From Rotaria sordida (lineage: Eukaryota; Rotifera; Eurotatoria; Philodinida; Philodinidae), in NCBI GenBank assembly GCA_905250125.1, contig CAJNOL010001009.1, positions 9,419 to 73,418 of the forward strand: a DNA stretch of 64,000 bases. Reading direction: 5' to 3'. A program made the position numbers and the translations under genes. The notes beneath the pieces are model-generated. The model made no database searches. It was given only the letters and a program-made list of their open reading frames with translations, and had not been told where the DNA came from. Each line of letters starts with the position of its first letter. Position 1 is the first letter of the stretch. Below are positions 51,707 through 63,712 of this stretch, in pieces.

Positions 51707-54700
51707 CAATTATTCTTTTTTTATTTTTACAAGTATTTTTTTACAAACTAAACGATCGTTTTTCTTTTTCTTTTTCTTTTATTTGTTCTTCTTCTTCTTC
51801 TGTTTTTCACTTCAACAGTGATTCTTATTCGTTCAGTGTTCGTTTAACTAATGATTACATTCTATAAAACATATTGTGAAGCTAAAAAAAGAAAAAGAAA
51901 AAAAAAAAGAAAGAAAGAAATGAAGAGCAGAACACAATTGGAAAGAAAAGCAAATGAAATTGAAGTGCAATATATACAAGTGAAATATGTTTTAACAAGA
52001 ATAATGTCATTCTTTTTTCTTTTTTTAACCAATATTTTAATAGAAGGTATTTAACGAATAAAATAAATCTCATTTTTTTTCTTTCTTCAATAAGATGAAT
52101 ACATAAGTAAAAATAAAAGAAATTATTTCTAATATTAACTTTATTCAAAAGAACTTTTCTATAAGGTTGAACAAGATATTATTCTTCAAAATGATAATTA
52201 TTTTAATTAAAATTTGAAATTTTTCTATTCTTTTTAAATAATTTTTGAAAAATTTATCGAAAATATTTTTTATTTAAAGTTGATTTAAAAACCTCTATAG
52301 AAATAATTGATTTCAAATTGAACATATAAATAATCGATATTTAATTATTCATTCAAGCAGAATCAATTTGTATTAAAAAAACAAAGTTTATTCAACTGTT
52401 ATCGAGTTTGAAATAAAATTAATTTCTATGATAAATTGTTTATATTGTTGACTTGATAAAAATAAATAAATAAATAAATAAATCTAATATATATTGATGA
52501 ATTAATTCAAATGAAAAAGAATTTTTTAAATTCGAACAAAAATTTTTCTCTTTAATCAAAACAAAAACTTCAATAGATAAATTGAAATGTTGAAATTTGA
52601 ATTTAATATTTGTCTAATGACCTTGATTTGTTTATTGAATAAATTCTCTTTTTTCTTTGTTTTTAAATAAAAAAAAAAATGTTGATTAACAATTGAAAAA
52701 ACAAACTTGAAAATCGATTGTTTTAAAAAAAACTGATATATTTATATTCATGTTTAAACATTTCAAACATGACATTTGAAATATTTTTCAAATAAATTTA
52801 ACCTTGAATTTATCATTTCAATTATTTAACAAAAATATATAAAATATTAAATCAATGAAAATTTTAAAAAACAAATTAATTAATTATATTAAGAGAATAA
52901 AAATAAAAATTCTTTTTAATCTTTTTAGTTTTTCAATAAAAGTTAATCATTTTTGTTTGTTTGTTAAATATAGATAAAATGATCATTTTTTCACATTTTT
53001 AATTCCTTTTTACAAAAAGAAAAATAAGTTTTTAGAAATAAAAAAAAACTCAATTAAATAAATTCCATTAATTATTTATTTAAACACATCAATTTAATAT
53101 TTTATCGGAAGAAATTCTTAAACTCGTTTAAATCTTTTCATATATTTATTAAGTCTTTGACAAAAAAAAATCCAATTATTTTAATTAATTTATCGAATAA
53201 ATAATATATTCATAGAAATCATTTTATTCAAATCTTAATTAATATTTAACTTGAAATGAGAGATTTTTTTATAAAAAAGACAAACAAACAAAAAATATTG
53301 ATTTGTTTGTTTTATGATTCTATTTTAGGAGCTAAAGTTTCGTAAATTTTAATTAAATAAAATATTATATTAAAATCAATATCAATCAGAGTGTTGATAT
53401 TGTCTTTTATAAAATTCAATAGAATAACAATCATTAAGAAAATAATGCAACAACTTTCCACTGAATATTAACCGTCGTAGTTAAATTTAAGAAAGATTTC
53501 TCTCATCGTAGATAATATGCATTTCATTCTTTCAATCTTGATTTATTGATTAACTCATTGCACAAACACAAACATTGTTATTCAACTTTTCTCTCAGTTT
53601 AACAAGTTAAGAAATGTAAAACAAGAAAAATGTTTAGAGATAAGAGAAAATAAAAGAATTAATTCATATTTTATATATTCTTTCAATAGTATGTTAATAT
53701 AATATTAATTATAGAAATATTCTATTTTAGTCGAATTTAAATAAAACAATTCATTTATCTAATTAATAAATATAATAGAATTAATTATTATTTATTTAAA
53801 GAGTAAACAGCATGGACAACGCATCACGAAATTTCACTTATTGACCTTGTCACATCTATATATCATCAATAATCTATGGAAACTCTTATTATAGATAGAG
53901 ACTATTTAGATCTATTCATAGAATATATTTCATTGATTTATCTTTAGTCAGACCAGAGTTATTTTACTAAAAAAAAACGCAGCGACGTACAGTTAGATGT
54001 TCAATATGAATATAACTCAGTTTAACCCAAACTTTTCGAATATGAGTTTATTTGTTAATAAGCATAACTGCATCGAATAAAAAAAAGTTCAAATTCTATA
54101 GGTGAGAGAATTTCCTCTTTTTTTAACGTTTTAATGCGTAATGTTTAACAACTTAATATTCGAAATAGTCAGAATTAAAATCCATCTTTTGTCTAATCAA
54201 TTAATAGTACAAAGAGTGTTTTATCCTTCTATTATGTCACTTTTTCTATCACAACGAAATCACATAAGAACTTCACTCTAGTTTTCATAGAAAAAATCCT
54301 ATGGAACGGAATGAAAAACTAAAGATTTTTTATGAAATTACTCAATAAATATTTATTAAAAGATTTCGTCAGAGGAAAAATGGTGTTTATATCATTCGTC
54401 TGATGAATGTCTCAGAGCTTGAACATGTTTGATAATCTATGTAGAGTCTAGATTTCAATTGTAGAAAAAGTTTTGTTTGATTGGTCATTTAAAAGTATCT
54501 TCATGCGAAAATGATCGATGGTTGGGCATGACATTAACTTAATTATAATGAATATATTGATTTCTATAGGATATATTTATCTATAATAATGATAAATTAC
54601 CTCAACAACAAACCGAAATGGACAAACAAGAAAAATATCCATTATTATTTAAATAAATAGGTTTTATATTTGAGTTCGAGAGAATAAATAAAGATTTAAA

Positions 54701-57700
54701 ATATTTATCAAATAGAATAAATGAGAAAGGTCAATTAAGATAAATTTCTTTTAAATATTCATTTAAATAAATATATAATTAAGATTTTTTTTCGAATTTT
54801 TCTTTCGTCAATTAAATAAAATTTTATTATGATAAATCTCTAGATTTAGTTTATATTGATTATAGAATATATCACCTTTTTTCTCTTAATCATCAATATT
54901 TAATTATCTATTTTTGACATATTTTATAATTATTTTATTAATAAATAAATCATTGAATTTATTTTTTAACATATATATTCAAGTTTTTTTATTAAAAAAT
55001 AAAATCAATCTCCGCAAGTGTTACATTTCTCACTATTTAAATATTATTTTATTAAATAAAACTATTTATCAATATGATCGAAAAAAAAATGGTTAAATCG
55101 GTACTCATCGAGACATTCCCATCAGCACGATAACTATCTATAAAATAGAGAGAGAGAGAGAGATTACTTCAATAAATCAGTTTCTATTAAGATCCTATTA
55201 ATAAATAAAACGAAAGACTATTACCGGAAAAAAACCGACTAGTTTTTTTGTTGTTATGAATTTATTATTAGATAAACATCGGAATTTCTCTTATTAAATT
55301 ATATTTAAATTAATTAATATTCTTCTGAAAAATATTTATTGGTCCTTTTCTTTTTTTTTAATAAAATAAAAAAAGTAAATAAAAGATAAAAAGTGCTTTA
55401 AATATCCTCAGTTATATTTGAATGCATTCTAATAAATGCATCTGTTTCATTTTTATTCAAAGTGAGCTGGGTTAAAGATAACATCATTGGATAAAAGCAC
55501 CTTTTTTTATTATTATTATACAAATATTTTATTGAGAAAATTATTTCATATCATAGAATATTTTATTTTAAATTTAAAAAAAAGTCGAAAATTCTATTCT
55601 GTTTAATGAAATAAAATAATATTGATTGAATAGATATTTCATATAGGAATTTCAATTGTTAATAAATAAGATAAAAGAATAGTTATCTAGTCACAGTTAC
55701 ATACAACTAACTGCAAATATCTTCATTTTAACAATATTTTCATTTTATTCTCAGTAAACAATCGGTTTTATTCTATTCGAATAAATAAATCGATAGGAAA
55801 ATTTAAAAAAAAAACATTTTTATCGTTTGAGACGGTTTAAAAGAATTTTATAGGCGTTGGATTATCTTTCATTTATTGTTTGTTGCACTAAAAAAAAATT
55901 TGTTTCTCTTGAATAAATCTTTCTTTATAATCGAAAGACATTAAAAATGGCTAAAGCAAACAAGAATTTATCTTATTTAAATCGATCTAGTTTGCTTATG
56001 TGTTTGACCTAAAAAAAATATCTTATTTCGATCAGACGAATACAACAAAACGAATCTCCAATAAACAAACAAACAAACAAACAATTATTTGAAATTCTAC
56101 CTTAACGTAGAGGATAAGAGGTCGCTTTATTTAAACAAATATATTGAGAATATTTATTCAAAATAAAATTATTAAAATAATATTCATTTTAGTATTTTAT
56201 TTTAAATTGTTTATTTTATAAATTTTTTATAAAATAAATTCGAATTTGATCAAGATTTTATTTCGGTGTCTTTATCAATTTATAAATAAAACAATAAAAT
56301 ATTCATTTTATTTAAAGAATTTCTATAAAATATTTTTTAATCTACAAGTTCAACGTTGATTTCAAATGAAAAGTTAACTTTCAAATTTCCACTTTCAACT
56401 TCTTCCATCGAAGAAAATAGCATCATTACACTTATCTTTTTTATGACATTTTTATTGAATCCACTTGAATTTTTTCATTTAAAATCAAAATTTGTTAACT
56501 CAATTTAACTTTAACTTATTTTATATTGAAAAATGTTGTTATCACAGTCGAAAAGATCCTCTCATTTCTAAGTTACATATATTCTTTTTGCCCGATTAAA
56601 CTAATAGAAAGAAACGTCAAGTGAAAACTCTCTTGTAAACTTAACTTGTTTTATAAGATAATTGAACATCAAAGTAACGATGTATCTTATTTATTAATGA
56701 ATTTTGACCAGAAATTTTTTCGTTTTTTTTGCTTCCGGAAGCCCTAGTTTTTGTTTACATTACTCCTATTCATTCGTTATTTTTCATAGTCGTATTTCGT
56801 TTCTCTTGAAATAAGTGTGTCAAATCAATGCATAATAATCCATAATCATTGATATCTTCAATAGAAATTTTAATGTGCACAAAAAATACAAAAAAAAAAG
56901 GTGTACTATTTTAAACATTGACAAATCTATTCTAGCTATTCGAATTTTGACGAACACTTTCTTATATTCTACATGTTTCTAAGTCTAGTTGCTAGTTTCG
57001 TTCAGCGACTTTTCCATTGGTAAGAAATTGTCGGAAAGGAATCTGATGCCAGTTGTTCTCAATTGGTAAAGTCTGTAATGAGAACGGGGAGGAAGGAGCT
57101 GCAAAAATTCGACTTAAAACTTTCACTGAACATTTTTTTTTGAAAATATATGTAAGTTTCAGAAAATAATTTTTAGTTAAAATAATAAATTTCAGTGTCT
57201 TTTCATATTTATATTTGTTAATAAAAAGGTAAATTGAATTATAATATTTGTGCATGTTGAACTTTGTCCAAAATCGAATGTTTCTTTTTTTCGATTTATT
57301 CATTTGTTGAATTTAATTACAAAAAATAAAAAAAATAAACATCGAATTCGATTGATTTCTAAAGATAAATAAAGATTTATTTTAGAAAATCGTTTACAGA
57401 TTTGAACATTTCTTTTTGTTTGATTTTATTTAATTCGAATTAAAAGTGAAAAAATTCTTTTTATTTTACTCTATTTGATGAAAACCTAATCAATATCAAT
57501 AGAAATAACAAAATTATATCAAATAAATAAAATCGATATTTAACATATTAATTCAATTTTAGAAAAAAAAATAAATGAACAATCAATAAAATATATTCGA
57601 TTATTCATTTGTTGACTTTTTTAAAAATTAAATTAAATTCGAATTCTATTAAATAGATTTAAAAAACAATTCCAACGATGTTTTTCTTCCTCGAAAATGA

Positions 57701-57900
57701 TTCTTTTAGATGAAATTTCAATGTTCTTTTGTTTTAATAAGAGAAATCATAAATAACTTTAATAAAACTATTCCCAAAGAAATTTCTATTAAAAAGGAAA
57801 TTATTTCAAATTGATTTATTTATTTTGAGATTGTTTTGAAGTTTTTTCTTGTTTTTTTTTTAGAATAAATCGACAAAATTATTTAATGAATTGCATATCA
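51707..57900. other. Long AT-rich intergenic region
   Basis: About 6 kb with no recognisable gene. Immediately upstream of the 432-residue protein gene are TC- and AAG-rich tracts (51750-51930) that create spurious open frames on both strands. The frames at 54914-55096 and 56992-57303 are unconvincing. Simple repeats: AATA units at 52458-52483, GA at 55147-55162 and CAAA at about 56063-56083. Confidence 0.35.
52458..52483. repeat. (AAAT)n microsatellite
   Basis: About six tandem AAAT units. Confidence 0.85.
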
Positions 57901-57904
57901 TTCG

Positions 57905-58005
57905 TTGACAAGATAGTTTGTCGACAGATATATTGCCAACAGATATTTTGTCGATGTCCTTTTGTTGAAGGTTCTTTTGTCGACACCTGATTTAGTCGAC
58001 AATGC
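57905..58005. repeat. Degenerate GTCGACA-containing repeats
   Basis: Words such as TTTGTCGACA, TTTTGTCGAT and TTTTGTCGACACC recur at roughly 15-35 bp spacing. A related inverted pair (TTCGACAAAAAAATGTCGAC) sits at about 60056-60075, on the other side of the MULE remnant. They may be the eroded terminal repeats of that element. Confidence 0.5.
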
Positions 58006-58265
58006 ATTTTTTTATCTATATTATGAACTCCTACATTTTAACAATAAAACAGAGGTTATGATCCAATTTTACTTCGACTAATAAATCAAAATGTATTTCC
58101 TTTCGAAATGCAATAAAAACGAGATCAATCAATGAAACTTTCTTCGTTCTAAGATTGGTACATTCAGTCATTACATTAATTTCTTTTCATGTCTAACATA
58201 TATGTATGCTAGTTAATTGAGTGTCTAAACATATTTACAATTTATTCGTTCACATCTTCTTAATC

Positions 58266-59878
58266 ATGGAAACTGGCCCAATTATTCTCGAGTTTAGCGT
58301 GACGATGAAAGGCAAGTAAGTGGTTCTCTACGGTGGATACATCTACATATTGAATAAAGATCATGGTAAAGTGAAATACTGGCGATCTCAGAATTGTTTT
58401 TGCTCCGCTTTTGTTCAAACTGATGGGAATGACAGCTACAAAGCGCATTCGAGCACTCATGATGGTCATCTGGTATTGCCTGAGCGAGTTGAACTTCTTG
58501 CATTCAAGAAAAAGGTTAAAGAACGGATAATCAAGGAGACTACACTAATGCCTCATATCTACGAAAAAGAGCTCGCAGAGATAAAACTCAGTCAAACTGT
58601 CTTGACGACTGCATCCTACGCTAAACACGTTCGTAAGTATCTACTTTCAGAAACTCTTTATCCACTTTAAATTTAATCGAACCTCTGGAGCTATCTCTAC
58701 ATCATCTTCGTCATAAAACAACACCATCTCTCCCCACTTCGAGGGACTTCGATATTCTGATCAACTACAGGCAAACTCTCGACGGCAAAGAATTTCTTTT
58801 CAAGGATACACTTATCCGTGGCAAGAGAGAATTAATATTCGTCAATAAACGACAATTGGTCACGCTGTTCGAATCGATGGCATATTCTCAGTCTGTTCTC
58901 CTTTCTTCGATCAAGTCTTTACTATTCATGGTGTGCATCATGAACATGATGAGTTCTCACTTGTCTTGCAAGTATGAGAATTTGAAGTGTTGTCTTTTTC
59001 AAATTATACTATGTGTGACTGCTCTTCTTTCTAGTCATTCGTCTGCCTGCTATAAACATCCGTTCCAACTTCTCGATCAACAAGCCATAGATCTTCAAAT
59101 GACATTCGAATCTAAGTCGATTATGACTGACTTCGAAGGTGAATTAATTAAATCTGTAAAATATCACGTAGGTTCCTTTCTTTCTGGTCTCAACGTCTAC
59201 TTGCAATTTTCTCTGAAATTCTTTTAGTTCTCTATGTCTCGACATATTGGATGCTTCTTTCATTATACTCCAAGTATCTATCGAAAAATCTAGAATCTCG
59301 AACTATCAACTGCCTACGAGAATGATGAAGAAGTTCGTTCTGTGTGTCAACAATTGATGACACTTACTCTTCTGCCTCGCGACAAAGTGGAGCCTGCTTT
59401 CCAATATTTTGCCGACAATCATTCGCAATCGATCAATGATCTGTTCGATTACTTTGAAGATTTCTGGATGGAAACTGTTCTAATAGACTTGTAGAATGTG
59501 TTCAACCTTAAAATACGAACAAACAACAATGTAGAGGGTAAGATTCTTTTTCTTTCTTTTTCGCTTACGATATTTGAATATGGTTCACTCAGGATGGCGC
59601 AATAGATTTGTTCATCGCATCGACAAGAAACATCCGAATATATGGCATTTCATCTGTATATTTCAAAAGAAAGAAGTTCGCTTCAATCAATATGTTCAAC
59701 ATATGAAAACGGGCAAGAAGAAGTTGTATGAAAAATGAACATGTGGCGTCCAATAGCGTCTCGAAATCTTTGCAGACCGATTCAAAACGAAAGGGATCAA
59801 CCTTGCTGAATATATCCAGGACCTGTCGCTTTTGATCGCAAAGAAAAAGATGATATTGAATGAAAACAGAACAAATTA
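58266..59878 (+). pseudogene. FLYWCH zinc finger + MULE transposase, broken
   Basis: A FLYWCH-type zinc finger opens the region: VLYGGYIYILNKDHGKVKYW, then CFCSAFV and a final HSSTHDGH. The MULE catalytic core follows in pieces: DGKEFLFKDTLIRGKRELIF, then in a shifted frame DGIFSVCSPFFDQVFTIHG with the first catalytic Asp, later TDFEGELIKSVKYH with the second. The C-terminal part is recognisable (TNNNVEGWRNRFVHRIDKKH then PNIWHFIC) and reads through if a ~60-bp GT...AG segment at about 59540-59592 is an intron. Breaks include an in-frame stop at 58317, stops at 58668-58680, at least one frameshift near 58880, a stop after SLVLQV, and stops near 59220, 59290 and 59493. It is therefore a dead copy. 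GC content is higher than around it, consistent with a transposon origin. MULE transposases of this kind move Mutator-like DNA elements. Confidence 0.85.
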
Positions 59879-60103
59879 ATCCTTCTTCGTACTGGAGTTT
59901 TGTTTGTTTCTTCTCACTATCTATCTCTGTTAGTTAACTTTGTAAATGTGTTCTATATCTACAATTAGACTATTTGTTATTTTCTCTTGTAACTGCTTGG
60001 TCAAATAAAAAGAACATAGGCTAATGCTTTTGAACATTGGTACTTCACGAATATTTTTCGACAAAAAAATGTCGACGAGAATGATATTATTACCTATTTA
60101 ATC

Positions 60104-61525
60104 ACAGGGTGTCGTAAAAGTTCGTTAGGAAAGTAAATTCGTATAACTTTCTTATTTGTCAAAACAAACCAACCAATTTTATGTCATATGGTAGACATCA
60201 TCGTGAAGTTGTTTTTGATACGAATAAACTTTGCAAATAATGTTAAAAGTGAACACTTTTGACTGAAATTTGGAAAATACATTTTTTCGAATTTCACTGA
60301 AAAAAAACGATGTTTAGGTGGTTGTTTTGATTGTTTCATTTTTTGCGATATTCTGAATTTTGCAGTTTTTACTACCGTTTTATAAGAATTTTTTCCAGAT
60401 ACCTTCATAAAGAGAAGTCTAGTATTAAAGCTCGCTGATATATCACAACATGTTAATAGAACGGTAGTAGAAACTGCAAAACTCAGAATATCGCAAAAAT
60501 TGAAACAATCAAAAAAACCACGGGAACCTCGTTTTTGTGTACTCAAAAAGTGAGTACACTCTAGAATCGGTCAGTGTGTCCGGCCGGCCGTCCGTCCGGC
60601 CGTATACACGATAACGTTTGAAAGAAGAGTCCAATCGCGATGAAATTTTCTGCACAGTTTAGTCTTAACAATGTCTCGGTCGAGTTCGAAGATGAGAATG
60701 ATTGACCGAGCCATGGCTGAGTTATTGCAAAAATAGTCATTTTCCCCTATGCTTCCCTATGAGAAGATAGACCCTTCTCTGTTTTCGTAAAAAACTTTTC
60801 CTATCATAGTCAAATAAAACCCCAACTATTATATACCATTCGATAGAGAATTTCACGAGCTACAAAATGATATATAAAACATAAGGAAACAAGAAAGTTA
60901 ACTCACCTATTGCAAAGATAATTAAACGGAATTCGGTTCTGTGTTTGCCCACGCTCTAATTGATCCATAAATAGAGCTCTATCTTTCGATCACAGAGATG
61001 ATAGTTCGAGGTTTTCTGGGGTGGAGAACTCGAATCTGTGTTCCATGCGCCTCGAAATTCCATTGGTTGAGCAGTGACCAATAGAAATCAAGTTATAGGA
61101 AAAGCGAGCTTCTTAGGGTAAACCAAGGTGAATAGTTCAAATCTGAGCTGTATCTGCCTCCAAATTCTATTGGTTGAGCAGTAGCCAATAGAAATCAAGT
61201 GTTTATAGAAAAGGCTTGCCAGGACAATTTTGATGTCCACACATTCTAGGATGACTGATCTGACTGATTCACTTTTTGAAGTACACATAACTCACGGATT
61301 TAAATCCGAGGTTTCCACATTTTTTTCAGTGAAATTCGAAAAAATGTATTTTCCAAATCTCAGTCAAAAGTGTTCACTTTTAACTTTACTTGCAAAGTTT
61401 ATCCATAGCAAAAAGAAACTTCGCGATGATATGTACCATATGACATAAAAATTGGTTAATTTGTTTTGACAGATAAGAACGCTAGAAGAATTTACTTTCC
61501 TAACGGACTTTTGGGACAGTCTGTA
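60104..61525. mobile_element. Palindromic mariner-type element with a nested MITE
   Basis: The ends are inverted repeats of mariner type: ACAGGGTGTCGTAAAAGT on the left and, read inward on the right, ACAGACTGTCCCAAAAGT. Both continue into CGTTAGGAAAGTAAATTC. TA follows the right end. The arms match over their entire length: left arm to about 60392, right arm 60440-60535 plus 61323-61525, interrupted only by a family A MITE. Each arm's inner part includes ACTGCAAAAYTCAGAATATC. In the right arm this reads as SQHVNRTVVETAKLRISQKL, which could be a relic of a transposase helix-turn-helix, though I cannot confirm it. No intact transposase is present. Confidence 0.8.
60536..61322 (+). mobile_element. 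MITE-like element, family A copy 3 (nested)
   Basis: It begins TGTGTACTCAAAAAGTGA and ends CGGATTTAAATCCGAGG then TTTCCACAT. It splits the right arm of the surrounding mariner-type palindrome at a T-run. The intact left arm shows that the empty site was eight T between CG and CAGTG when inverted. A GGCCGG/CCGTCC-rich tract lies near the left end (about 60580-60603). The copy is close in sequence to copy 2. Short open frames in it are not shared with the others. Confidence 0.85.
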
Positions 61526-62187
61526 TATTAAATGTTCACCTATGAAATAAACATTCTTAAAAAAATAATTAAACGATTTTTATTTAAATTCTTGATATTG
61601 AAACAATATTAATCGACGAATAAACAAAATTTTTATATTCAATATGAAATGTTTTCAATATTTCTCTTAACGAGTTGTGCAGAAAAATCTTTAAAAGAAA
61701 TGATTTTTATCTAAATAAAATCATTTTTTGAATGTTGAACAAAAAAAAAACTTTAAAAATAAAAACAATGTCAAAATATTTCAAATTGGTTAAATAAATG
61801 CTAATTTAGTTCAATTACTCAAATTGTTTCATATTTAATTAAAATAAACAAATCGTTCTAATAAATTTATTTAAATAAATAATCAAATGTCGAATGTTTA
61901 ACTTAAATCTTTAAGATAGTTAAATATTGATTATCAATATAATAAAATTACATTGGATTTTTTAAATATAATATCAACATTTATTAAAAGCGATTTTTAA
62001 ATAAATATGTTAAATCTATTCAAGGTAAACACATTCATACCGGATAATAACATATCCTTTCATCAAAATAAACATAGATTTTATTAAGAAATTTTCAAAA
62101 AGATTTTTGTTTTCAATGAAAATATTCGAAAATTGATTAAATAAATAATTAGGAAAACAAGTTGAACACATTTAAATAACATTCGAA
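61526..62187. other. AT-rich spacer
   Basis: No gene. It ends with the 8-bp CATTCGAA (62180-62187) that is the target duplication of the next element. Confidence 0.5.
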
Positions 62188-62227
62188 CAAGGGGGAAACA
62201 GCAGAGACTTCAGCCGTGAATTATCAT

Positions 62228-62395
62228 GAAGTCTTGAAAGTCTTTCGAAGTCTTCTGAAGTCTCTTGAAGTCTCTTGAAGTCTTATGAGGTCTCACAAAG
62301 TCTCTGAAGTCTCATAAAGTTTTATGAAGTCTAATGAAGTCTCATAAAGTCTTATGAAGTCTCATGAAGTCTTTTGAAGTCTCATGAATTCTTCT
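62228..62395 (+). repeat. GAAGTCT array, left
   Basis: About fifteen diverged units of ~10 bp, in the same orientation as the right array at 63343-63689 although the outer ends of the element are inverted. Confidence 0.9.
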
Positions 62396-62436
62396 GGAAG
62401 TTTTGGAATACATTTATCCCAGGACAAACAGTCAGA

Positions 62437-62735
62437 CACTAAGATCGGACAAGATTCTGTGTCTGATCATCTATGATCTTGTACAATTCATACCAAATCG
62501 TACAAAAAAATCTTAGCCTCTGAAATCTTACATCAATTCTTACTGTAAGACTCATGACAGATTTTGTTGTCTTGCCAAATCTTACTGTAAGATTTTAGAA
62601 AATCTTATGCGACGGTAGGATCTGATAGAAATCTTGCAGTAAGAATTGATATAAGATTTCAGAGACTACGATTTTTTGTACGATTTCATATATTCGTACA
62701 AGATCTGCTGTCAGATTTTTCGATCTGGGTAGTGC
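62437..62735. repeat. Palindromic segment inside the hAT-type element
   Basis: Arms match as inverted copies: AATCTTAGCCTCTGAAATCT against TTTCAGAGACTACGATTTTT, TCAATTCTTACTG against CAGTAAGAATTGA, and CAGATTTTGTTGTC near the middle. It may be an independent MITE that landed in the element. Its outer borders are not clear. Confidence 0.6.
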
Positions 62736-63342
62736 ATGAAAATTCATAAGAAACCAATGAAATTGTCTTGTTTTCGATGGTCTTATTTTAGCAGAAAGGG
62801 GAACTTTTTATTTTTTTTTCAATGTGCTGGAAAAAAAAACTCAACTTTGTTGGATCTTAGAAAACATGATAGTTAATAACTGAATGCTTTTTGAATGAAG
62901 TGATTTATTTTTATAAGAAATGTTCCATCTATTGAATGTCAGTCTTATGAAGAATTTTATTCCTTTTTGTTTGTTTCTATCACTCGTGATAATCTATCAG
63001 CCGATAAACGGCTAGCTTTGTCGGTCAATAAGCAACCAGCCGTTTGCTTGTGTATAGATTTAGTCTTGTTATTTATTTGCACCTGAAAATAGGAGTTTTT
63101 CAATGCGGGATTAATCGAATCAACTATACGCGTACCAGTAAAGTTTATTGTCTTAGTTTTAATTTCATCAACGCTTTGTGTCATTGCCACATCTTTATTC
63201 TAGATATGGATATACTGCGAGAAACAATTCTCAGAAACAAGAAACACTTTTGTAATCTCTATATGATAAGTTTTGTTTTTTGCATGTTATAGAAGTTTCA
63301 TGTAATTTCTATAAGGTTTTCTGATACTCATAGAATTTGCCT

Positions 63343-63689
63343 CTTGAAGTCTTGTGAAGTCTTAGGAAGTTTTGTGAAGTCTGGCGAAGTCTTGTGAAGT
63401 TTTATGAAGTCTTGTGAAGTCTTATGAAGTCTTATAAAGTCTCAATAAATCCTACAAAGTCTGTGAAGTCTCACAAAATCCGTGAAGTCTCAGGAAGTTC
63501 GTGAAGTCTCACGAAGTTTGTGAAGTCTCACAAAGTCTTTTGAAGTCCTCTGAAGTCTCATGAAATCCTATGAAGCCTTGTGAAGTCCTTTGAAGTCCTA
63601 GGAAGTCTTAGGAAGTCTTTAGAAGTCTTTTGAAGTCTTGTGAAAATATGAAGTCAATATGGTTGAAGTCTGTTGAAGTCTTGAAGTCC
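63343..63689 (+). repeat. GAAGTCT array, right
   Basis: About thirty diverged units of ~10 bp. It is roughly twice as long as the left array, so the arrays have changed length independently. Confidence 0.9.
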
Positions 63690-63712
63690 GCTGTTTCCCC
63701 CTTGCATTCGAA

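Larger units (their letters stand above)
62188..63704. mobile_element. hAT-type non-autonomous element with 8-bp target duplication and internal arrays
   Basis: Terminal inverted repeats read CAAGGGGGAAACAGC at both ends. A perfect 8-bp direct duplication, CATTCGAA, flanks the element (62180-62187 and 63705-63712). An 8-bp duplication with ends starting CA is the hallmark of hAT transposons. Inside, two arrays of a ~10-bp unit (GAAGTCTTAT and variants) lie just inside each end. A palindromic insert occupies about 62437-62735, and ~600 bp of unique sequence follows. No transposase frame is present; the minus-strand frame at 62957-63190 has no family resemblance. The perfect duplication suggests a comparatively recent insertion. 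Confidence 0.88.

Noticed and set aside
60184-60546. 120-codon minus-strand frame in the mariner-type palindrome
   Set aside because: Runs through the palindrome centre; it has no recognisable transposase catalytic motif.
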